Assembly: GCA_964653715.1 (NCBI GenBank)
Contig: CAZZGX010000042.1
Location: 1-26,916, forward strand
Direction: 5' to 3'
DNA from: CAZZGX01 sp964653715
GTDB taxonomy: Bacteria; Patescibacteriota; Minisyncoccia; Ryanbacterales; GWA2-47-10b
Length of the DNA stretch: 26,916 nt
Below are positions 1 through 6,937 of the stretch, one piece after another (the first letter of the stretch is position 1; each line of letters begins with the position of its first letter). The notes under the pieces are model-generated. The model was not told the DNA's origin. It worked only from the letters and a program-made list of their open reading frames with translations, and made no database searches. Both the position numbers and the translations under genes were made by a program.

Positions 1-389
1 ATCATCCAACTGAAATTCGCGCAACACTCGCGGCACTTCGCGCGCAGTATCCAGATCGCGAAATTATCGCGGTATTTCAACCGCACACGTATTCACGGAC
101 AAAGGCGTTGCTCAATGATTTTGCAAAAAGTTTTGGCGATGCTTCCACGGTAGTGCTTATTGATGTGTATGCGTCTGCTCGAGAGCAAAAAGGAGAAATA
201 GGCGGTCGAGATTTATTTGAGGCGACAAAATTCAATCATCCTCGCGTTTTCTTTGCTGAAAACCTTGCTGCCGGGTATGAGATTCTCGAGCCTTTAGTGA
301 AAAAAAAGAGCGCGGTTGTCACGCTTGGAGCGGGGGACGTATGGCATATTGCAGATCGCTTGCGATCTAGAGAATCGGGATCACGATAA
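1..389 (+). CDS. murC: UDP-N-acetylmuramate--L-alanine ligase, C-terminal fragment (truncated by window start)
   Basis: The frame is open from base 3 and ends with TAA at 387-389. It is the C-terminal substrate-binding domain of MurC, which adds L-alanine to UDP-MurNAc in the cytoplasm as the first step of the stem peptide. The visible signature is HPTEIRATL followed by FQPHTYSRT and then VVLIDVYASARE, the order and spacing found in MurC C-terminal domains. The ATP-binding and central domains lie outside the window. The last 23 bases overlap, tail to tail, the end of the minus-strand PEGA gene, and I see no terminator between the two genes. MurC is favoured over MurE, MurF or Mpl because of the QPH-x-YSRT motif with DVY-x-ARE. 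Mpl, the murein tripeptide ligase, shares part of this signature and is the main alternative. Confidence 0.88.
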   Translation, partial: HPTEIRATLAALRAQYPDREIIAVFQPHTYSRTKALLNDFAKSFGDASTVVLIDVYASAREQKGEIGGRDLFEATKFNHPRVFFAENLAAGYEILEPLVKKKSAVVTLGAGDVWHIADRLRSRESGSR

Positions 390-1284
390 GATTACCTCCA
401 TCCAACACGTAGATTTTGTTGTTTTCATTTGAAACCAAGAAATCAGGACGGTTTCCTTTATAAAGCGGATATACATTACGATTGCCTCGCCCGTCAAGCT
501 CAATAATTACGACGGCGTTGCTGAAAGTGAGTAAGACCGCGTCTTGTCCCGGATAGAATTTTGCTTCACGGATACTATCGGAGCTTTGGAAAATTTTTTC
601 CTCAGTTTTTTCGGTATACAAGGGCAAAAACTCTTCTCCCCGAAGCCAGTGGATGGAGAGTGAATGCTCGTTCCACCATAGCATACGTTCTCCTTGGAAA
701 TCATAATCATAGCCGATCGGTTTTTTTTCTGCGAGTATTTTTTTGACTTCTTCAGGAAGAGTAGGCGTTGAAGTGCTTGTAAGAAGGGGATTTGGGATAA
801 ACTTTATGTCAGTAAGAGAAAAAAAACGGTTATTATTTTTTGAATCCGAGAGCTTCACGATCGTCTCCGAACCCGGTAGAAAGGATAATTTTTTCCAGTC
901 ACCCTGAAGAATGACCGCGCCATCCGGTCCATCTCGAACGAGAAGCGCTTGAACATCCGTTACTCGTTCAGGACGGACCGGAAGAGTTTTTTCCCAAGAA
1001 AAATAACCTTCTTTTTCGATCCGAATTTTGTAGGCGTGCGGAGTCAGTCCCTGCAGAAAGAGCTTTCGTGAAAGAAGGGTCGTTTCTTTTACGAGTTTTC
1101 CGTCCACATAAATTCGAGTGCCAGTCGATGGGGTGGAAGAGACTGAAAGGCCTCCCGCATGGACAATCCGCCACGTTTCAGTAGAGAAGCGGTAGCCGAA
1201 CGAGTAGAGGAGTACCGGGACGACGAGTAGGAGAAATAACCCCGTGGTTAGTAAAAACAATATCCGCCGCCGCCTAATGGTCAT
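367..1284 (-). CDS. Membrane-anchored PEGA-domain protein
   Basis: The product is about 305 residues. An Arg-rich start (TIRRRRILF) leads into one transmembrane segment at residues 6-28, so the rest is probably extracytoplasmic. Residues about 44-113 form a PEGA-type surface domain: GGLSVSSTPSTGTRIYVDGK, then a loop, then HAYKIRIEKEGYFSWEKTL. The remaining 190 residues look beta-rich, possibly a propeller, with no motif I recognise. PEGA domains are often found on bacterial surface proteins; the exact role is unknown. I chose the ATG at 1284 over an upstream in-frame TTG at 1320 because a promoter-like pair (TTGCGG, 17 bases, TACACT) ends 7 bases before that ATG, and the TTG lies inside its -35 box. 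The 3' end overlaps murC by 23 bases. Confidence 0.72.
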   Translation of the reverse strand: MTIRRRRILFLLTTGLFLLLVVPVLLYSFGYRFSTETWRIVHAGGLSVSSTPSTGTRIYVDGKLVKETTLLSRKLFLQGLTPHAYKIRIEKEGYFSWEKTLPVRPERVTDVQALLVRDGPDGAVILQGDWKKLSFLPGSETIVKLSDSKNNNRFFSLTDIKFIPNPLLTSTSTPTLPEEVKKILAEKKPIGYDYDFQGERMLWWNEHSLSIHWLRGEEFLPLYTEKTEEKIFQSSDSIREAKFYPGQDAVLLTFSNAVVIIELDGRGNRNVYPLYKGNRPDFLVSNENNKIYVLDGGNLIVIPIL

Positions 1285-1291
1285 AGTTTTG

Positions 1292-1320
1292 AGTGTATGA
1301 ATTCTTGCTCCATACCGCAA
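1292..1320 (-). promoter_or_regulatory. Predicted promoter of the PEGA-domain gene
   Basis: On the minus strand, TTGCGG (1320-1315) is separated by exactly 17 bases from TACACT (1297-1292). Transcription would start at or within a base of the ATG at 1284, predicting a leaderless mRNA. The -35 box lies inside the spacer of the opposing murA promoter. Confidence 0.45.
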
Positions 1321-1333
1321 GAGGCCCTATGAT
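1305..1333 (+). promoter_or_regulatory. Predicted murA promoter
   Basis: TTGCTC (1305-1310), a 17-base spacer and TATGAT (1328-1333) resemble a sigma-70 promoter. The -10 box ends 7 bases before the ATG at 1341, so transcription should begin at the start codon. This supports 1341 over the upstream in-frame starts (1293, 1329), which fall upstream of or inside the promoter. Confidence 0.5.
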
Positions 1334-1340
1334 ACTTTTT

Positions 1341-2633
1341 ATGGAGCGGTTTTTGATCAAAGGGGGAAAACGCCTACGGGGGAAGGTTTCCATACGGGGC
1401 GCTAAGAATTCATTTACAAAAATTATGGTGGGGTCGCTTCTTACCGACGAAGTAGTCGTCTTGGAGCATTGCCCATCAACCATTGAACTTGCTTTAACGA
1501 CAAGCCTTTTAAGTGAGACAGGAGCTAAAGTTGGGGATCCAAAACACGGCAAAATCGTAATCCATGCGAAAAATATTAAAAACTACAAAGTCGAGCGACT
1601 TTCAAGGAAAAATAGGATTCCAATTTTGGCCTTAGCACCACTCCTGCACCGTCTTGGCAGAGCAGAAGTGCCATATGTCGGTGGAGATGCCATCGGAGCA
1701 CGTCCCGTAGATTTTCATTTGGCGATTTTAAAGAAGATGGGGGCAAAGATTAGAATCAAAAAAAATTCTTATGCCGCAACCGCTCGTCGACTACACGGCG
1801 CAACCCTAGTGCTCCCGTATCCGAGTGTTGGAGCCACTGAGACAGGAATTCTTGCGGGTGTGCTTGCTCACGGCAAGACAGTGATCAAAAACGCGGCAGC
1901 AGAACCCGAGGTTATCGATCTTATCTCATTTCTCCAGAAAATGGGGGCGCTTATCGAGCTCGACACCAATCGCGTTATTACTATTGAAGGCGTCAGACAT
2001 CTTCGCGGAACGGAACATACAATTATTCCAGACCGAAATGAAGTAGTATCGTTCGCGGTATTAGCTGTGGCAACTGGCGGAGATGTTTTGGTAAAGGGCG
2101 CGCGACAGGATCATCTCATAACATTTTTGAACGCAATTCGGCGCGTCGGTGGCGAATATCAGGTTGAAGCTAATGGAATTCGATTTTATCGAAAAGAGCC
2201 GCTTAGGTCATTATCTATTGAGACCTCACCACATCCGGGTTTTATGACTGACTGGCAGCAACCTTTTGCCGTATTGTTAATGAAGGCAAAAGGAGTTTCT
2301 AAAATCCACGAAACCGTATACGAAGATCGTTTCGGATACATTAAGGATTTTGTCGCGATGGGCGCAAAAATCGATCTTTTTAATTATTGTCTCGGGACGC
2401 GTTGTCGATTTGCAAAGAAAAACTATCCGCATAGTATTAGGATACACGGACCCTCCAAGCTCTCCGGTTCGCGTATTGTGGTTTCAGACATACGAGCGGG
2501 TCTTGCGCATATCGTGGCGGCTCTTGTAGCTACAGGAACTACTGAAATGGAGGGGATTGAACATATTGATCGCGGATATGAGCGGATTGACGCGCGCCTT
2601 CGCGAAATCGGCGCTGACATCAAAAGAATATGA
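1341..2633 (+). CDS. murA: UDP-N-acetylglucosamine 1-carboxyvinyltransferase with Cys-to-Asp active site
   Basis: This enzyme transfers enolpyruvyl from PEP to UDP-GlcNAc, the committed step of peptidoglycan precursor synthesis in the cytoplasm. The 430-residue length is normal. GAKNS at residues 20-24 supplies the conserved Lys22-Asn23. The catalytic loop reads VGGDAIGARPVD, so the usual Cys115 is Asp116 here (codon 1686-1688), followed by the conserved Arg at 121. Further active-site blocks are present: TDWQ (cf. Asp305 of E. coli), YEDRFGYI (Arg331) and SDIRAG (Arg397). In mycobacteria and chlamydiae the Cys-to-Asp form is active and insensitive to fosfomycin, so the same is inferred here. 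The stop overlaps the mreB start in ATGA. No Shine-Dalgarno is visible; the promoter position suggests a leaderless transcript. Confidence 0.93.
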   Translation: MERFLIKGGKRLRGKVSIRGAKNSFTKIMVGSLLTDEVVVLEHCPSTIELALTTSLLSETGAKVGDPKHGKIVIHAKNIKNYKVERLSRKNRIPILALAPLLHRLGRAEVPYVGGDAIGARPVDFHLAILKKMGAKIRIKKNSYAATARRLHGATLVLPYPSVGATETGILAGVLAHGKTVIKNAAAEPEVIDLISFLQKMGALIELDTNRVITIEGVRHLRGTEHTIIPDRNEVVSFAVLAVATGGDVLVKGARQDHLITFLNAIRRVGGEYQVEANGIRFYRKEPLRSLSIETSPHPGFMTDWQQPFAVLLMKAKGVSKIHETVYEDRFGYIKDFVAMGAKIDLFNYCLGTRCRFAKKNYPHSIRIHGPSKLSGSRIVVSDIRAGLAHIVAALVATGTTEMEGIEHIDRGYERIDARLREIGADIKRI

Positions 2634-3643
2634 GTTTTTTTAATAAAAAATTGGGGATAGATTTAGGAACAGCGAACACGCTGGTTTTTGTGCCGGGAAA
2701 AGGCGTTGTTCTGAATGAGCCATCGGTGGTTGCCGTATCTGTTGTCGGCAGGGAGGTTCTTGCTGTTGGAGATGAAGCTAAAAACATGATTGGCCGAACA
2801 CCTGACAGTATTATCGCGTATCGACCGCTCAAGGACGGTGTCATTGCCGATTACCGTGTAACGGAAGCGATGCTTCAGTATTTCATTACCAAGGCGATGG
2901 GAAGTTTTCGGCTTTTCAAGCCGGAAGTGATGGTTTCGGCGCCCGCGGGCGTTACGTCCACTGAACGCAGGGCGGTAGTTGAAGCGGCACTCAAGGCCGG
3001 CGCGCGTGCTGCGTATGTGGTCAAAGAGCCGATTCTTGCGGCGATCGGAGCCGGGATTCCCATACAGGAAGCCCAAGGTCACATGGTAGTGGATATCGGC
3101 GGTGGCACTACTGATGCCGCGGTTATCGCGCTTGGCGGTATTGTGGCTTCAACTTCAGCAAAGGTCGCGGGCAACAAAATTGACCAAGCGATCGTAGATT
3201 ATATTAAAGAGCGGATGAATCTTGCCATTGGCGATCGCACCGCCGAAGACATTAAAATTGCCATTGGATCGGCAGTCCCATTAAAAGAGGAGCTTTCCTA
3301 TACGGTGAAGGGACGTGACTTTTTGACAGGGTTGCCGCGTGCTGCTGAGATCAAGACAAATGAAGTGGTAGAAGCGATCAAAGAACCATTGTCTGAAATT
3401 ATTAAAGCAATTAAGATGGTTTTACAGGAAACACCCCCAGAGCTCTCGGCTGATATCAGCTCAAATGGAATTACCATGACGGGAGGGGGATCGCTGTTGC
3501 GGAATATTGATGAGTTGGTACTGCGCTCGATTGGAGTTCCCGCGCATGTAGCGGATGAAGCTCTTTTTTGCGTGGCACTAGGAACCGGCAAAGCCATCGA
3601 GCACCTCGAAACATATAAAAAGAGCATTTTAACAAAACACTAA
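2630..3643 (+). CDS. mreB: MreB/Mbl-family actin-like protein, first paralogue
   Basis: This is a bacterial actin homologue that forms ATP-dependent filaments under the membrane and organises the elongation machinery. It is 337 residues, the usual size. Phosphate-1 is GIDLGTANT (residues 9-17), phosphate-2 is DIGGGTTD (155-162), and GDRTAEDIKIAIGSA and MTGGGSLLRN (adenosine loop) follow. The N-terminus before the first strand is short (SFFNKK), without the longer amphipathic helix seen in the second paralogue at 8158, so membrane attachment may be weaker. It starts within the murA stop (ATGA), implying translational coupling. It is separate from the mreC/mreD/mrdA operon, so it may be a specialised copy; which copy is the canonical MreB cannot be told from motifs alone. 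Confidence 0.92.
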   Translation: MSFFNKKLGIDLGTANTLVFVPGKGVVLNEPSVVAVSVVGREVLAVGDEAKNMIGRTPDSIIAYRPLKDGVIADYRVTEAMLQYFITKAMGSFRLFKPEVMVSAPAGVTSTERRAVVEAALKAGARAAYVVKEPILAAIGAGIPIQEAQGHMVVDIGGGTTDAAVIALGGIVASTSAKVAGNKIDQAIVDYIKERMNLAIGDRTAEDIKIAIGSAVPLKEELSYTVKGRDFLTGLPRAAEIKTNEVVEAIKEPLSEIIKAIKMVLQETPPELSADISSNGITMTGGGSLLRNIDELVLRSIGVPAHVADEALFCVALGTGKAIEHLETYKKSILTKH

Positions 3644-3650
3644 ATACGCA

Positions 3651-4253
3651 ATGGGTATATCTCAAGCCAATCTTTTTTATGGTCCAGACAAAGAAGCTCG
3701 GAAGAAGCGCATTGAAAAATTTATTCACGAACGCCAGCCGCGCTTTATTCATATATTTGGAGATGAGAGAGCGGTGGGTATTGATGAGGTGCGCGAAATA
3801 ATTCGAAGGGCGATGGTTTCCGTTGGAGAGGGGATCCAGCTATTTATCATTGAGCGATCGGATCAAATGTCACGTGAGGCACAAAATGCGTTTTTGAAAA
3901 TTCTTGAAGAGCCACCTCGGAGCAGTGTTTTTATCTTAAGCGCGGAGTCTGAAAAGCCGCTTCTTGCGACTGTTCGCTCACGTCTCGCAAAATTCCCTTT
4001 TTTTGGTGGAAGAGATACACAAGATACAAGGAGAGTGAGCGCGCTCCAGGTAAAGGATCGGGATGAGGCCGAACAATATTTTAACAGTGAAATTACTGAG
4101 CTCAAAAAAGAGCTTGAGGCGCGCATTCGAAAAAATGAGGATTGGAAACTTTATGCGCGGCGACTCGAAAAATGTATCCGTCTTGAGGGGCTTTTAACAA
4201 CGTCCCGAGTATCACCGCGGTATCTTATTGACTCTTATACGTTTCTTTTATAA
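3651..4253 (+). CDS. holB: DNA polymerase III delta-prime-like subunit (short form)
   Basis: The 200-residue protein belongs to the clamp-loader AAA+ family. Its recognisable core is GIDEVREIIRRAM, then AQNAFLKILEEPP (Walker B/helix region of delta-prime) and LLATVRSRL, which matches the TxxSR sensor-1 segment with the usual terminal Cys replaced by Leu. There is no Walker A P-loop and no zinc-module cysteine cluster, and the C-terminal collar domain is only about 70 residues, so the protein is well below the roughly 300-340 residues usual for HolB. A role in loading the sliding clamp is inferred from family membership. It begins 7 bases after mreB, and its TAA overlaps the next ATG by one base. 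DnaX is excluded because of the missing P-loop. Confidence 0.75.
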   Translation: MGISQANLFYGPDKEARKKRIEKFIHERQPRFIHIFGDERAVGIDEVREIIRRAMVSVGEGIQLFIIERSDQMSREAQNAFLKILEEPPRSSVFILSAESEKPLLATVRSRLAKFPFFGGRDTQDTRRVSALQVKDRDEAEQYFNSEITELKKELEARIRKNEDWKLYARRLEKCIRLEGLLTTSRVSPRYLIDSYTFLL

Positions 4254-5332
4254 TGCCACGCGTAGCTGTCATATTGCTTGTCATTTTTGTCGTAGCGCTC
4301 GGTATTACATTCGCCACATTTTTTTTCTTTCCTTCGCCTGCTTCCCAAAGCCAAAAAATAATAGATCGCCCAAAAGGCAACCCCGCTCTCTATGTTTCAA
4401 ATGACGGAGGGCTCAATTGGGAGGAGCTTGACGCGTCAGGCGGTCTCGTGCCGCTCTCGTTTGCCATTCAAGCAAACGAGAGCTCGCAGATATATTTGGG
4501 CACAAAAGGGGAAGGTCTTTGGGTCAGCGATGACGCGGGAAAAACATTTAAGCGCGCCCAAGATTCTTCCGGCGCGCTTGACCCAAAAGCTGATATCTAT
4601 GCTATTGCGCAAAACGCTTCGGGGGATACGGTCTATCTTGCCACGTATGAAAAGAATTTTGGGAAACTGATTCGCCTTCGGAGAGAAGGAGCGGAAGAAA
4701 TTTATTCAACACCACTTCCACGCTACGGTATATTTGGTGTAGTAGTTGATCCACGCGATGAGCGGCATATCAATATCGCCTCGGGTGATGGAGGATTTTT
4801 TGAAACAGTTGACGGGGGAAAATCGTGGGAAGTGATTTCGAGAACTGCTGAAGGACTCGTACTTCTTGCGAAAAACTCGGCCTCTCCCGGCAAGCTATGG
4901 GCTGTCGGCAACAAAGGAACATTTTACGCAAGTGATTCGGGGGGGCGCGTATGGAGGGAGTATAAGACTATTCATATAGAAGGAGGAAAGACCGCGAAAA
5001 AGATTTATCAGATTGCGTACAATCCTGCGAGGCGTTCCGTGCTTGCTGGAAGCGACTACGGATTTATTGAGACGACGAATGACGGCGAAAGCTGGAGCGC
5101 GTTTCGTACTATTGTCCCGCCCGACTCCCTTCCCATAACGACTATTGCCTCGCATCCCCGATTTGCTGAAGTGCTCTGGATGGCGGCTGATCGGCAAATA
5201 TATCGTACGGATGATGGCGGTGTTACCTGGACCCGTGGTATCTTCCCGCAAACACTTTCGACTGTTAACATTTCATTATTACAAGTAGACGAAAATAATC
5301 CTAAGAAAATATATGCAGGACTTTCGCGATAA
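4253..5332 (+). CDS. Membrane-anchored Asp-box (BNR/Ycf48-like) beta-propeller protein
   Basis: The 359-residue protein starts with a hydrophobic segment (residues 4-27) that is a signal anchor or uncleaved signal peptide; no lipobox Cys is present. The rest holds six Asp-box repeats of the form S/T-x-D-x-G-x-S/T-W: SNDGGLNW, SDDAGKTF, TVDGGKSW, SDSGGRVW, TTNDGESW and TDDGGVTW. Their spacing is irregular (about 35-90 residues), as expected when each sits in one blade of a six- or seven-bladed propeller. Similar folds include the photosystem assembly factor Ycf48, Vps10/sortilin propellers and sialidases. No sialidase catalytic Arg triad is evident, so I do not call it an enzyme. It probably acts outside the cell membrane. 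It overlaps frr by 20 bases. Confidence 0.75.
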   Translation: MPRVAVILLVIFVVALGITFATFFFFPSPASQSQKIIDRPKGNPALYVSNDGGLNWEELDASGGLVPLSFAIQANESSQIYLGTKGEGLWVSDDAGKTFKRAQDSSGALDPKADIYAIAQNASGDTVYLATYEKNFGKLIRLRREGAEEIYSTPLPRYGIFGVVVDPRDERHINIASGDGGFFETVDGGKSWEVISRTAEGLVLLAKNSASPGKLWAVGNKGTFYASDSGGRVWREYKTIHIEGGKTAKKIYQIAYNPARRSVLAGSDYGFIETTNDGESWSAFRTIVPPDSLPITTIASHPRFAEVLWMAADRQIYRTDDGGVTWTRGIFPQTLSTVNISLLQVDENNPKKIYAGLSR

Positions 5333-5867
5333 TACAAAAAAAGAACTCGTGGGTATTACGGGTCGGCTTGCCGGGGAAATTGCACTTTTGCATTCATCCC
5401 GCGCGACACCCGCCCTTGTTGAACACATCACTGTTTCTGCCTATGGTCAGAAGTTACCGCTCAATCAGGTAGCTTCGCTTTCCACGCCCGATGCGCGAAC
5501 GATTCTCGTGCAGCCATGGGATTCAAGTATTCTTGCGGAAATTCAAAAAGCTATCGAGGCCTCATCCGTTAGCCTGGGAGTAGTACCAGATGAAAAATTT
5601 ATTCGTCTTACTATGCCACAGCTTTCAGAAGAACGGAGAGGAGAAATCGTAAAGGCGCTTGGGAAAAAAATTGAGGAAGCAAGAATTTCCGTCCGCAAAG
5701 TAAGGGATCGTGTGTCCAAGTCGTTCGAAGAAGCGTTTCGCGCGAAAGAAATTTCTGAAGATGAAAAGTTTCGTTCGAAAGAAGCACTACAGAAAATAAT
5801 CGATGAATGTATAGGCGCAATCAGGGCGATGGAAGAAAAAAAATCCAAAGAGATATTAGGTCTCTAA
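5313..5867 (+). CDS. frr: Ribosome recycling factor
   Basis: RRF splits post-termination ribosomes together with EF-G. The 184-residue length is standard. Diagnostic segments are GEIALLHSSRATPALVEHI (matching the GR-A-P-L-L/V region), YGQKLPLNQVASLSTPDART, IQPWD-type VQPWD and RLTMPQLSEERRGEIVKALG, then a helical RKVRDRVSK stretch and a C-terminal helix ending in EKKSKEILGL. The order of helix, beta-rich domain II and return helices is intact. The start codon lies inside the propeller gene, 20 bases before its stop, so the two are probably translated from one mRNA. Four bases separate its stop from rseP. In many bacteria frr follows pyrH and precedes cdsA/rseP; here rseP linkage is kept. Confidence 0.95.
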   Translation: MQDFRDNTKKELVGITGRLAGEIALLHSSRATPALVEHITVSAYGQKLPLNQVASLSTPDARTILVQPWDSSILAEIQKAIEASSVSLGVVPDEKFIRLTMPQLSEERRGEIVKALGKKIEEARISVRKVRDRVSKSFEEAFRAKEISEDEKFRSKEALQKIIDECIGAIRAMEEKKSKEILGL

Positions 5868-5871
5868 CACT

Positions 5872-6918
5872 ATGATTCTTGAAACAATTGTTATCATACT
5901 TTTGATTATTATTTTGCTCGTGGTTTCCCACGAAATGGGGCATTTTTTTGTGGCCAAATGGTTTAACGTTCGTGTGGATGAATTCGGAGTTGGCATCCCG
6001 CCGCGACTTTTCGGTAAAAAAATCGGCGAGACGCTTTACTCGGTAAACCTATTGCCCTTTGGAGGCTTTGTGAAAATTTTTGGTGAAGACGATAGTGTGG
6101 ATGAGCCAAGAAGTTTTGCGGCACAAAGCTTTCGGGTTCGTTCTCTGATTGTCGTCGCGGGTGTTCTTGCAAATATTTTTGTTGGGTTTTTGATTTTTTC
6201 CTTTCTCGCTTGGTACGGGATGCCGCAATTTTTGGTAGAAGTAGCCGGCGTTGCCGAAGGTTCTCCTGCCCAAGCGGCCGGTTTTCGTTCGGGCGATATT
6301 ATTGCCGGTTTTGATGGCGTGGAGCAAAAAACACTCGAAGTATTTGCTGTCGAGTCATATATCGAAGATCGTAGAGAAAAAGACGCGTCATTTGTTGTTC
6401 GCAGGGGCAATGAGCGAGTTGTGCTTCATGGGATTCCCCGGACGAATCCTCCAAGCGGGCAGGGAGCGCTCGGAGTGGTTATTGGGCCAAAAGAAGTCGG
6501 TATCTCTCGCGTGGCATGGTATCAGGTACCTTTTGAAGGTCTCGCGGCTACATTGAAAATGTTATGGCTGATTGTGGCCGGACTCGGATATTTCTTCAAA
6601 GAGCTCTTTACGCACGGCAACGCCCCTGGGGAAGTTTTGGGTCCCGTGGGTATCGCGCAAGTAGCAAAAGAGACATTTCATATAGGCACATATTATTTTT
6701 TGCAACTCGTCGGGTTGTTGTCACTCAATCTTGCCGTCATGAATATTTTGCCAATTCCCGCGCTTGACGGAGGCCGGCTCCTTTTCTTTATTATAGAAAA
6801 AATAAAAGGCACGCCAATTCCCACGCATGTCTCTCGTGTTCTCCACTCATTTTTCATGGCGCTTTTGATGATGCTCCTTCTCTGGATTACCTGGCGCGAT
6901 ATTGCACGCCTTATCTAG
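5872..6918 (+). CDS. rseP: Site-2 intramembrane zinc metalloprotease, RseP/RasP family
   Basis: This protease cuts transmembrane substrates such as anti-sigma factors and leftover signal peptides within the membrane. At 348 residues it has TM1 carrying the zinc motif HEMGH (residues 20-24). A periplasmic-side PDZ domain follows at about 120-190 (EGSPAQAAGFRSGDIIAGFDG). The second active-site block is NILPIPALDGGR with Asp299, followed by a C-terminal TM. E. coli RseP has two PDZ domains and about 450 residues; this form has one, as in Gram-positive RasP. No anti-sigma factor gene is in the window, so the substrate is unknown. It closes the murA-to-rseP operon. Confidence 0.94.
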   Translation: MILETIVIILLIIILLVVSHEMGHFFVAKWFNVRVDEFGVGIPPRLFGKKIGETLYSVNLLPFGGFVKIFGEDDSVDEPRSFAAQSFRVRSLIVVAGVLANIFVGFLIFSFLAWYGMPQFLVEVAGVAEGSPAQAAGFRSGDIIAGFDGVEQKTLEVFAVESYIEDRREKDASFVVRRGNERVVLHGIPRTNPPSGQGALGVVIGPKEVGISRVAWYQVPFEGLAATLKMLWLIVAGLGYFFKELFTHGNAPGEVLGPVGIAQVAKETFHIGTYYFLQLVGLLSLNLAVMNILPIPALDGGRLLFFIIEKIKGTPIPTHVSRVLHSFFMALLMMLLLWITWRDIARLI

Positions 6919-6931
6919 GGAGTGCTAGCAT
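6902..6931 (+). promoter_or_regulatory. Predicted proS promoter with extended -10
   Basis: TTGCAC (6902-6907), an 18-base spacer and TAGCAT (6926-6931), with TG at 6923-6924 forming an extended -10. Six bases separate the -10 from the ATG at 6938, so the transcript would be leaderless. The -35 box lies in the end of rseP. Confidence 0.42.
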
Positions 6932-6937
6932 ACGAAC

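Noticed and set aside
1293..1340. N-terminal extension of MurA from 1293 or 1329
   Set aside because: MurA proteins begin with a segment like MERFLIKGG; the extension carries no similarity and overlaps the promoter.
2663..3082. Long minus-strand frames inside mreB, holB, mreB2 and ftsI
   Set aside because: They lie opposite strongly conserved genes, have no recognisable domains and read like reverse complements of those coding sequences.
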